A DNA stretch of 64,000 bases, taken from the NCBI GenBank assembly GCA_950295325.1, contig OX485806.1:47487169-47551168 (forward strand). The letters run 5' to 3'. This stretch comes from Polytrichum commune (lineage: Eukaryota; Streptophyta; Polytrichopsida; Polytrichales; Polytrichaceae). A model generated the notes under the pieces. The model saw nothing but the letters and a program-made list of their open reading frames with translations. It was not told the origin of the DNA and did no database searches. The translations under genes were made by a program, and so were the position numbers. This document shows positions 1 to 11,700 of the stretch, in pieces (position 1 is the stretch's first letter; each line of letters starts with the position of its first letter).

Positions 1-1534
1 TAAGAGGGGGAGCAGGGCAGGCTTGGGAGGAAGACCGTTATCGTTGCTGGATTTCCAGCCAAAGGGAAGGGGGTTTGGAAGGAAGTTGGAATCGACCTCA
101 TTCTCTCTTTCTCTCGCCAACCGAACTCCAGGAGGGAGTTGCAGTCGCAGTGGGTCGGGGCCCTGAGAAATGTCGTAATTTTGAAGTTGCCTTAGCTGCC
201 CTGGCCAGCAAGATGCTAGGGGGCTTGGCGACAAGAGACGACAATGTTAATCCTTGGCTGAGTGGACAAGGGATTTAGACATAGGAAGTGAGCACAAAAG
301 GAGATTTGGATCTGAAGGGCATTGCCACAGGTTGTGGAAGCTTGGCTTGAGGAGCTTACTCGGTGTGTAAATCACTCATGAAGCAGGGGAACGAGCCGGC
401 GTATCTATGGGGGCGCTGGGTCCTAGAATGATAATGAGAGCTCTCAATGGGGAGATGAGTCGAGCAACTGCACAAGGCAGGTGAATCTCGGAGAAGAGTA
501 TTCGAGCTTGCGGAAAACGAGGAAGAATTTGCACTTGAACTACGACCCAGGGACCTGCAAAGGGAGATTTAGTGCCAACAATCGAGCAAGGTAAGCTGTT
601 TGCATTACTGGGAAGGGAATGTGTGTATGAGCTCCAGCACATTCTGCAACAGAAAGAAGGTGGAGGTTTACTGTTCCAAGGGACACGAGATAGAAAAGTG
701 GAGCTGCAACATTGATAATGTTATTCCGATTGGGAGTAGTCAGAGGAAGAAGAATCCAGAGGGCATTTATGCACTAGCCATTCAATTCTATTTGAATTTT
801 GCTGACCCAGTTGACTTAGTAGCGATGAAATTGGAGTTGCCATTGTCATGAGGTGGCCAACTGTAGCCGCAGCTAGTTATGGAAGGCCGGAGTTTACCGA
901 GTGGCGCAGCAGAGTAGCTGCATTAGCATGAAGGGGAAATTGTAGTTGCTTGTTGAAGGAGCGTTCTGCCATAGGCAAGAGGCTTAATGCGGGGATGATG
1001 TTGGTTTACGGTGGTCGAAGGGCCTGAGAGGCAGCCGGAACAGGGTGCAGCTACTGCCAAAGTTATGGGAGCAGCTCATCCAAGCTGGAACAGGGGACGG
1101 TGGTGAACTGATGGCGCCAAGGGATAGGCATTAGTGGACTTGGGAATTAGGATCAGTGAGGTTGGAGAATTAGTGAAGAGGGTTGGGTGTAACCCAATTA
1201 GTAATTAGTAAGAAGGGTAGCTTGGGCGACCGTGTAATTAGGCGTTGGCCTTAACTCAAACTCAACATTATTCAATGTAGTAGGGTTTAGGGTTTTAAGT
1301 GTGGTGTGTAGAAGACATGATAGATGATTGTGTGTATGGCAATGATCACAAGGGCATAGAGTATTTCTCAATACTTGAACATGTGTTATTTGAATAAAAG
1401 TTGTGTGTTTGATATTTACATTATTGGAGTATTGGAAGCGGAGTGGCAAAGCTAAGTAAGGTCAAGCGATCACATGTGAGCCTTAGGCTCTCACCCAGAC
1501 TATGACGCACAAGGGTGGGAGTTTAGGGCTAACA
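1..1534 (+). mobile_element. LTR-like repeat, cut by the window start (copy 1)
   Basis: The last ~65 bases (about 1470-1534) are the reverse complement of the start of the solo LTR at 47473-49220. They share the 'ctcccaccctt..gcgtc.tagtc' block and the 'ctcacatg' block. The repeat ends in CA at 1534, as an LTR should. The other two copies are 1.75 and 1.86 kb, so the left end probably lies a few hundred bases outside the window. No primer-binding site follows 1534, which fits a solo LTR, but the left flank cannot be inspected. Short open frames inside show no recognisable protein. Strand is only relative to the other two copies. Confidence 0.6.
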
Positions 1535-1699
1535 CAAGCACCTCACTCGAGAGGTGGATTTTCTCCTATTTCTCATGTAAATCTTCTTGAAGCACTTTTA
1601 TGACGCCATCTTCACCATGGACAGGTTTTGAAGAGGCCGCCCGAGCAAAAAATTGTTTGTCTGCCCGCTAAACTACCCATGGTTTATCAAACCACACCT

Positions 1700-4600
1700 T
1701 AAGTTTTCATGCAGCTTGTGGATTTGATGCCATGTTCAAAGTAGTAAGCATCTTTAGTCTTTTCTTTAAGGCTTCCACAATGTCCCCATTAGTTGACACA
1801 AAAATATAGTCTACAAGGTTAGGTTTCCTATCCTCTTCCCCCAATTTATGCAACTTTGCCCAAATGTTGTTCAATTTGTTGTGTGCCCTCGCAAACTTAA
1901 TCCCATTCTCTCCATATTCAATGTTCAGTAAGTTATTAATAATATTTGTACAACCCACCAATTTATGACAATCATATGCCTTCTCCATGCCTACCATACC
2001 CCCAACCTTTGAGAAAAATATCTCGCACGAGTCACTACCAGTCAAGTGAAATGGCACACTCAAGTGAGGATATTTGTCACAAAAATGGCAAACAAACATA
2101 ACAATGAAATGACACAACATTTGTATATCCCAAAAACATTGTTGACTAATAAAGTTCATTTCTGGATCCACATAATTAGTATTCAATAAAACCCCATGGT
2201 TGTCGTGCCTCATTTGTAATTTCTAGTTTCCAAAACAAATGAGACCTTGCCTCCTTTGACAATTTGAACGCGAAGGTCGTGATCGGGGGAAAAAAATATC
2301 AATATAATCAGCACATATCTCTAGGTACATCTCAATTCCAAGTGTGTTTCATGGTGCAAATCAATAGACACACGAAGGGACCGCAAGCAATCTCAATTTT
2401 TTTGCAAGCATAACCTTTGTGCACTAGCCCAATTCTACCAATCTTTTTTTATCATAATCCTCTTGTAATAAGCTATGTTGATCCACTATGAAGTGCCTGA
2501 ACACTTGGCAAATCTATTGGTGAAGGGCCACATCACCCCCTAATCTCAAAGTACGGACATTGCTATCGATGGGATTCAGCAATTTCTTATCATTTTGTAT
2601 ATAGACATGGTCATTCATTGATGAAATGAAAACCCAACCCTCCCAATATACACTTAACATTGCCCCCTAGAAACCTCTATAATCTAAAAACATTCATTGC
2701 CTTCTATGGGAGTCTCTATCACTAGCATGTCCTATAATCGGATCCATAGCCACATAGCAATGTTTTATCTACAACCCATCCATTCTATCCCATTGTTGTC
2801 TAACCCAACTCCATCAAAACAACCGCAAGTATAACAAACAACCAACATTAATCGAGGGAGTTTATCATGCATGGGGTCTACAAAAATTACTCTCGCAAAC
2901 CCCCTAACCTTGTCCAGCCTAAACAAATCTACCATTTTGTTGTAACCTACTTCACCAACTCTAATAGTGGGTTTATAATGAGGTATACAACTATATCCCC
3001 TTTTTAGCCCTTAAAAACCCACCATAGTATCCCACCTTGCCTCCCAAGAAACCCTCCTTCTCACCTAGGTTTTGTCCTCAACAAGTATAACCATGATGGG
3101 GCCACTTCTTCCATGCACAATTTTAGCATCCCATATTGGCAATTGATTTAAAGATTTCCGCATGTGAACCCGATATGAACTGTAGATTTTTTCTACACTC
3201 CTTTTCAAATTTTGTAGTTAATGTCATAACTAGGTCCAGCAAAATTGAGGGCAAATAAACATAAAGATGTCAGCCCCCATAGATCCTCGTCACTTGTGAA
3301 AAACATTTTGTATATTTCCTGAAGCAATTCCCAAGACCCTTCATATTCAAGTTCCTTGCCACATCCTTCATGAAGTCCCACAGTCCTGCTTTGCCCCCAA
3401 ATATTCCTATCATATGGGAATTATTTATAGTGTCATAGAATTAAATCATAATATTATCTGATGACGCGCACTCTCATGCATCGTTGGTCTTCTAGCCTTA
3501 AATTGCACAATTCTTGTTCTAGCATGCCAAAAGTGTAGTTTTTCTAAATGATATTGTCTAGACAATTTTTTTTAATGTTTGGACACTTCATATATAGACA
3601 AATATCCTAATCAAATCCCTCTTGCAGTGGTTGTGTGGTCTTTCTTAACCAATGCATGGTCCTCTCTTCTAATTGCCATTTTGAAACCATTTTCAAGTGG
3701 GATCTGGGCACAAATAGGGGCAATCAAGTTTGGGAAAGCCTCAAAGGACACGGCCATGTGATTACACGTTCTAAGCCAAAATGTACCACTCACATGCACA
3801 ACAACACTATGGACTTCTACAACTACACAAAAATATGATTTTGAGTACCATTCAACACCAAATTGGGGGTCGTTAAGTAAAACGTTCACAACATAGGATT
3901 TACCCATGTATTCAATAGTTGGACCATGAAATCCGTAGCACATCAAACTAAACAATATGTTCCCATCAATTATTTGAGATGTACGTTCCAAGTTGTTTGA
4001 TAAAACTAACCTAAACCATGTGTGAAGGTCACCTTGATTAGAGTGAAAACTTGTTGTGGTGGACCTCTTTGGGTGTCTTAGGCGACCCGTCCTTGTTGGT
4101 TCCTTGAATAGTTGCTCTATTACCTCGACAATTTTTATGTGTTTTGGACCTTCGAGACAATTTCTAAGATTCACCTCAAGTGTCTTCCTTGGTGGGCAGA
4201 GGACCATCATGTCCCTACAATATTGGCATTTCACTTTAAACCAAATACACTCGGTATCCTATGCTACTAAATTTCCCAACACTATGAAGTTTTTATGCCA
4301 ATCTAAAAGAGCAATGCTCACCCCTTCTAGAATCTCTACACGCTCATTAATCAACCATTTATGATCTTTGGAGTTAGGGTAATTGGCCTTTCATTCTTGG
4401 CCTCAGACTAGGGATGGTCATCAAAATCAATGTTTTTGGCAGCACAAAAAATCCAAACATGAGTAGTGTTAAGAGTGTGAAATCTCCTTAAATTGTTGAA
4501 CAAATTGTCTATATGTGCTTTGGTGTGATTGTTGTTGCCACCCCTGCAATCTTTTTTGCATTCACTGCATCATAGTTTCACCACTACGTTGCCATTCGTG

Positions 4601-5180
4601 TTAAACATCTTCAACCACTACTCATGGTCAGACATGGCTACCTTCTTCGATTTTTCCCTTAATTTCTTTGCCCTCTCTAAATACTGATCCATGACATCAT
4701 TCAATATTAATATGGATCTGAGAGGGCTGTCAATAAAGTCGGCGAAGTCTGCATTTCCATTAACCCTAGACAATCTCTCAGGCAATAGTGTTAGATCCAT
4801 TTTTTTGCCTCCAACTTTGCTTGCTATGGCGTCTTCGGTTACCATAACAGGGGCGGCCTTGATAGTGGTGGCAGTGAATGACCCATTTCCCAATCGACGA
4901 CATTTGTTTCCATCATTTTCTCCTTCTCCAACCCGAATAATGTGCATTTTTTTAGAAAACCCATTTAGGTGCTCCAACTTCTTAAACACGCACCGTTTTT
5001 TTTTTGGCGTCCCAAAAATCAAAAAGCCATTTCAATGCATTATTGGTTTTCAATGCAATCCAAAGTGCATGTAGCGTCAATGCGCCTCCAATGTCCACCT
5101 TTTCAAAACACTTCAGATTTGCTCCCTCCCCCTCCAACGAATACAACATGATCGTATCAGGCAAAATCACAACCATACCT
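1700..5180 (-). pseudogene. Decayed transposon-like coding region, family not identified
   Basis: Several minus-strand open stretches follow one another in different frames (about 5176-4618, 4234-3611 and 2213-1707), separated by stops and shifts. This is what a long intronless protein looks like after decay. The 4234-3611 stretch has a cysteine pair motif (CQYCRDMMVLCPP). The 2213-1707 stretch has HLTGSDSCEIFFSKVGGM, a type of sequence seen in plant transposon-derived hypothetical proteins. Further plausible coding lies between them, for example minus-strand frames around 2400-2620. I cannot name the superfamily, and no terminal repeats were found. Confidence 0.4.
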
Positions 5181-5284
5181 GAACCCTAAATTGCAAACTT
5201 TGCTTGCTTTTAAAATATAAGAGAGGCTATAACCAAACCATAAGAAAATTTGCAAAGGCCCACCTAACCACAAACATTCGAAAA

Positions 5285-5812
5285 AAACTAGAATCCTCAA
5301 ATGTTGTTGAAAACACGTAATTCTACATACACACTCGAGTGTGCATTAACATGGACAAGATTGTTAGCAAGGTTGGTTTGAAAAACACATAGAACTTTAC
5401 ACCCAAACCCTAGGACAATTTTCAATAGCCCACCTAAACAAAAAAATTGAAAAAAAAAAAAACCCCAACTGTTGTTGAAAACATTAAACTCTACATCCAA
5501 ATTCCAAAACAATTTGCAACAGCCCACCCACACAATAACATTGGAAAGGAACTAAGCCCTAACCCCATGTGTTGTTGACAACACAAAACTTTACACCCAA
5601 ACCCCCAAAATAATTTGCAATGGCCCACCCAAACAATAACACCGGTAAGGAACTAAATTTTAAACCCAACTATTGTTGAAATCATTGAACTATGCACCCA
5701 AAGCCCATGATGATTTGCAATGGCCCACCCAAATAATAACATTGGAAACAAACTAGAAACCCTAGGTGTTGTTGAAAACACTGAACTCTACACCCAAATC
5801 CCACGACGTTAT
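5285..5812. repeat. Tandem array of ~100-bp units
   Basis: A phrase containing 'gttgttgaaaaca' followed by 'ctctacacccaaa' and 'tttgcaatggcccaccca' recurs near 5300, 5471, 5571, 5671 and 5768. Spacing is ~100 bp except for the first interval (~170 bp). Units are diverged but colinear. It abuts the decayed transposon-like region and may be part of it. Confidence 0.75.
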
Positions 5813-8600
5813 AAGTTTAGCTTGTGGTGACCCTTGTGCATGTTGGTCCTTGAGCACCTATCATGTTGCTCATTTTTCATCCTCTGTATAGAATTATAGT
5901 GCATGTTGCAAGAATTTAGGGTGTTTGCCTTAAGTGTTTCTCTCACCTTTCTTACATTAAATTAAATTAAATTAAAACTTTATAACTTATACTTATACAA
6001 AAGCTTGGACCTCTAATGTTAATGTTAAGCCTTTCCAAATTATAGATAAAAATAAGAGGCATGAACCACCCAACCTTGAGCCTCTTATACTTATAGGTAC
6101 TAGAAATTGAAGCTCCCCTTAACCACTCCTCAAGCATACAAACAACCAATTTTCCCTCCATGCCTTTGGGGTGGGTGAAATGTTCTTAACTAATGGTCAT
6201 TATTACGAGGTGAAAACATCGTGTAACATCATAATCCCAATTAATGAGTAATTTCCCTTGCCTTTTGGAACCGTTTGATTTCCCATAATGAAGTCCTTTA
6301 ATCTTGAAAATCATCGAGTTTGGTTGGAATTAATGATAGCAAAGGTAATTAATAAACAAATATGTGTTTCACACATCTTTGGCAATGCACAATACATGCG
6401 TGTTGGGATGTGGGTAGGGCGATGGGACTCATGGCCTCAACCAACAATGTCACGAGAACCAACTTATTACCCCCTATGTCCTACACAAGACCCGCCGGTT
6501 GCATGAGTTGGCAACGGTTGGTTTACCACAACACAATTAACACTTGTGGTTCATATAATGTAAGGAAGGCCATTCAATGTAATTTTTTGTTGTAAGCACT
6601 TGACATTCCTGTGATAGGTAATTGTTTTGGTTACATGTCATGTTATGGATAAATTTTTGCCATTCTTTTGATGCATTCAATTAAAAATTGATGCATTTAT
6701 TTTTTCTAGTATAATTATATAAAAATAAATCGTAAAAATTATGAAACAAATCTGAAAATGATAAAATTTCACAAACTAAGTAAGATATGTGTAGAAAAAT
6801 ATTTTGGAAAGGCCAAATTTTTGTATAGTATTTAAATATAAAATCTGCTATAGTTGTAATCTTAGACCTATAGAGCTTGTACACGCAATCAAAAACTTCA
6901 GATAATGCAAATTTTTTTCTCCTGAAATGAAATAGAAAGAAACTTCTAAAATTTCCATTGCATTTGCAGATCTCATAAATACTACAAAATGTTTGCAAGC
7001 TGGAATTTAATTCTAACAAATCAAAAGCCTCAAAAAGGTTTATTAGTTAATTAATAATAAACCTCTTTCAAGAAAAAACTTTACATGGAAGATGCATTTT
7101 TTGAGGGTTCAACAATTAATTTAAGACATAGACAATCCTTAATAAATTATAGTGAATGATAAATATCTCACCCTTAATTGACAAATTCAAAAGTCATATT
7201 AACGTAGATGGTGCTAAAACATGATTTTGATTCTTGGGCATAGATATCATTATTGATCTTAAATTTTTTAAGTGATCATCATTAGTTGACAATATATTCC
7301 AACACATTTTACCATGTCTTAAGGTGGATGTGCCTGATTTGAGTATTTCCACTAAGATATGAAACACGCAACAAGTGCAAGATGATTATCACATCTAAAT
7401 AGTGCATGTGGCCATTTGCCTCATGATTTTTGGACCTCATATGAATATCTTATTTATTTTCATTGTGAAGATGTTTGTGTTCATTTAAGTGGTTATAGGT
7501 CCCCCCAATTACATTGAATATTGAACCTATAGCGGTTATCATATTTTGAGCATGTAATCCAATATTTTTTAAACACATGTGTTTTTGGTGTTTGTTCCTT
7601 GATCCACACCTAACCACATATCATTCAAATATGGGTGTCATGATGGATTCTATTTTGGAATATCAAACATGTTTAGCTTATGTGAATCTTGAATGCAAAT
7701 GTTGAAGATCTCAATGTTTATTCATAGATGACCCATAACCATCATGGAAACCTGATATCAAGGTGGCAAATATTTTCATGTTCATACTTATAACTTGTTT
7801 GCACAAGATTTTGGGGTGTTGATTAAGGATGGAATCTCATCTTCTACCTTAATTCATGTGAAATGTAATTTATGTCCATCTTATTATTTAGATGAATGCA
7901 TGAATCATATATAAAATGAATTGTTTTCAAGTACATTCTAGACATTTGATGGTTTAAAATGTTTCCCTATTAATTTGAAATCAAATGTGACATGTATATA
8001 TATTTCATTAATGGTATTTTTTACATGCATCTTCATGATTACATGTCCATGACGGGTGGAAAAATTTCTTGCATTCCGTGCAGTGGATTCACGAATATTT
8101 TGATGGAAATTTGACATGTGACGGGTTAAAACGGGCACAAAAATCCCTAAGCTCATCTATTGGTGGCTAATGTTTGGATATTGAACTTATAAAATCCATT
8201 TTAGTCATGGGCCGGATTGAGGGCCGGTTTGAACTTTAAAAATTTGGTCCAACAAAATCACTCAGTTTCATCAAATCTATTCCAAGGGCTTCAATACCAG
8301 GGTTTGGTCCAAAACTTACTCATCCCATGTGGCATCTTAGTGGCACAATTTTGGCGCCAACTTGCGGACTTGTTTGAAGATACTAAAATGAGTATTTCTT
8401 TAGCCTAAACTCTAAACGTGTGTCGGATTGGGCTCATCATTGGATAATGAACATCTCTACTATTGATCCATGGAAGGTCGATTCTCTTCACTATCTTTTC
8501 CCCTCGAAAACATGACGAACTAAAAGCGGACCCCATCAAGTTTGGGCCTGCAAAAAGTTGATAAAGTTTGGCCGGTTGAGGATCGATAATGTACATAATC
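5813..8600. other. AT-rich intergenic DNA, no gene recognised
   Basis: About 2.8 kb with only short open frames in all six frames and no recognisable protein, RNA or terminal repeat. It separates the transposon remnant from the RNase E/G-like gene. The last few hundred bases presumably hold that gene's promoter. Confidence 0.5.
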
Positions 8601-8631
8601 GGGCTGGTGCTCCAGCAGGACCCAAGCCGTG

Positions 8632-8637
8632 TATAAA
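8632..8637 (+). promoter_or_regulatory. Possible TATA box of the RNase E/G-like gene
   Basis: TATAAA lies ~145 bases before the first in-frame ATG (8781). That spacing fits a TATA box with a start site near 8660 and a leader of ~120 bases. The motif is short, so this rests on position only. Confidence 0.4.
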
Positions 8638-8780
8638 CTGGGTGAAGAAGCAAGTAGGAGAAAGTGCTTGTCTATTCGTTACTTCTTCTCGTCGCTGGGG
8701 TTGGTAGTGGAGGAGTTAGGGTGTGGAAGGAGAGGCTCTCGAGGGCATGGCAGGTATCTGTTGCTACATTTTCTCATTCT

Positions 8781-11700
8781 ATGGCCTCAGCTCTTTCAAC
8801 AGGTGTGGCCATATCCCCTCCTGTATCTTGCTACGCCAGATTCCTCTACACTTCACCGTATCATTGTGTTTCTTGTTCGAGTGTCCGGTCATTTGTCAGG
8901 TGCAAACAGCATGGGATTGGAGTCTCCGGCAATAGACCTCACCATTGGACCATCCTGGCGAAGGTTGGAATAAGTGGAGGTGGTGGTACCAGGAACACGG
9001 AGCGTTGCCTGCATAAGTCTGCGAGGAAGCCGAAGAAGCTGGTGAGAAGGGTGGAGGTTGTGAGTGGCTCGTTATTATCTGGGAGCTTCTCTAAGGAAGC
9101 GAAAAACGATGAAAAATCTGGGAACGACAAACCCGAACGTCTTTCTGATGAAAGGACTGTGAATGATCAAACTCGAGCGCCGAGGAAGAAGTGGATTGGC
9201 AGGGCAGTTCAAGGGTTGGAGCCAGGGCCAAATTGTGTTATGGGTCCCTACGAGAGAGTAAAGACAGCTGAAGTGTACTTAAATTGCGAAATTAGCAACG
9301 ATGTGGAGGTAGAACTGAATCATAAAGAGAAAAACAACGTAATCATTAGTTTGTTGGAAGAACCAGTCAAGTATCGAAGTATGGGGCGTAGGGTTTCGTC
9401 TGCAAGGTCTGGAAGATCCTCCTTCGAAATAATTAGAAGATCGTTCAACAGCAGCAGCGACACGGAGTCTCCTACAATAACATACAATGTTAGCGAGTCA
9501 GAAGGAACCAAACCTAGTTCGACAATTGAAACTAATGACGAGGGGAGAGGTGAGGAGAAATCTCAGGTAATTCTGGAATCGGTTACCAATATAGAGAGAC
9601 ACACGAAAGAATTGCTGGTTTCCTCGCATATTCAAACGAATAAAATGAGTCACCATCTCAATGGTCAACAGGCAGTGACATCTACCTTTGTTACAGGTCT
9701 GGAGTCCAATTCTTTTGCCAAGGAGACCTTGGTGGATTCGAAAGTACATGACATCCTATCAAAATTGCGTTCAGAGAATAGTTTCATGGGGATTGGGCGG
9801 GACATGGCATGGAATCTACAACGGCCAATTGATTCCTGTGATTCTTTGTTTGGGAAATCGAGAAGAAGGCACACAGAGGTTAAGTGTGTCTCTTTGAAGA
9901 GCAAAAGAAGGAAGGAGTTCGGTGGGAGGAAAGTCGTTGGAGATGGAAAGGTGAAGAGAAGATTGCAGGACACTGAGGTATTGGGCCATCAAATGTTCAG
10001 GGGTGGTGTAGTTGAGAACAAGATCTCAGGTTGCTCTTTAACGTACGCAAGTAGTGCTAGGGGTGGACCTCTGGAGGGTTATATGTTTCGTGAAGGGAGT
10101 GGATCTTTGGGTTTAGATGAATGGGTGGAGGACGAGGATCAAGCGGACATCGAGGCAAGAGGCATAAGTCATGGAGGTGGTTCTACCAAGGACTCATATG
10201 AAAAATTTGGTGCTGAGGTGAAGAAGAGGGTGACAAGAACAAGGATAACGTCTGTAGATTCCGGGGCTATGGAGCAAAGTGCTACAAAAGACATCAAGGA
10301 CTCGAATCAAGCTGTCATGCCAATTGGACATATAAGTCTTAAGACTGAAACGGAAAGGTGGTATGAAGACGTTCTTTTGTTCGATTCCAAATTAGGCGTT
10401 AGACTGCACGTTAAAGATGAAGCTGGTTGGAGTGGTTCACGATTTCCTGCACCGTTGGAAAATGAAACTTCTGATAGTGCAGATGGGAGTGTGTTTCTAG
10501 CAAGAACAACAATCCAGAGTATTACAGATGACAGGGCATTAGTTCCTGCAGTAGACTGTGTAGGAGTCGATAGCCATGAACTCATTGGACTCAAAAAATG
10601 GTCAACGAATGGTGATGTACTTTTCATGTTGAAGAATGATGGTGTTGTCTTCAATTCTGAAGCTATTTGTAACGAGGCAAAGATACCTGAAGGGAAAGAT
10701 GTCGGGACTTTCTTGGGCAGCAGATTGGAGGAGGTGAAGACCACCGTGAAACTCCAGTTTCCTGCTCCTAATTGGGGCCCTCAGTGGTGGGAGACGATTC
10801 AATTGAGGTCACAAGTAACCATCTCCTTTCAGGACGTGGCCTGGAAGAACGAAGGCAGTGACACCCAAACACCAGGTTTGGAACCATCCTCTACTTTAGT
10901 ATCCTAGTCAAGTGAAGGTGGACTGTTGTGCAGTTTTCATTTCTGCACGTCTTTAGCATGAATGAAGTAATGAAGTTGTAGCAACTTGTCATTGCACTCT
11001 CTTGTCTTCATGCAATCTTGAAATTGGTAGTCAACTGGTTGCAGAAAGGATACTTATTTTCATTTCTATTGATGAACATACTGCCTCATAAGTTACACCT
11101 AAGACCTCAGATGGACATTTAAATGACGGTACAACATCACACACCTTTATGTTACTTGTGCTATATGTGCTTCCTGAGAGTGCTGGATAAGATCTCTTGA
11201 CTAGATATTTCACTCATGCTTCACCTCTATATGTGAGTGTTATCTGATACACGATGCTTACAAGGATATTCCTGAGAGTGCTGGCCTCAGCATGGCTGAC
11301 TTTCCAACCATTTTGTAGATGCCACACATTAGTTGAGTATGGAGGCTCTGCTACAATGTGTTAATATAATGTAGGTATGCCAGTAGGAGGAATACTTTGA
11401 GGTCAAGGTTATTGTTTGTGGTAACGTCTTTCAATTACTTTTGCAGTTTGATACAAAGTCTTTATGCGAACTGTAATATCTTTTGGCTTCAATCAGTGCT
11501 TATGAAACTTAATCTCTTTCTTTCAAATTTTAACCTCAGTAGCATAGAGCTTGTTAAGCAATATTCTGAAAGGGGCAACTTTGAGATAGGTAGGTAGGTA
11601 CAGTTGTTATGTGGTCAGTAGGTACAACTTTTCCATGCAATTTGTGTGGGATATTATTTGGAGTCTTTCCATGCTGTGTTATGTTCTTTTGAAGAACACA

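Noticed and set aside
9665-10744. Minus-strand ORFs inside the first RNase E exon
   Set aside because: Shadows of the long plus-strand exon; no start context, domain or splice support.
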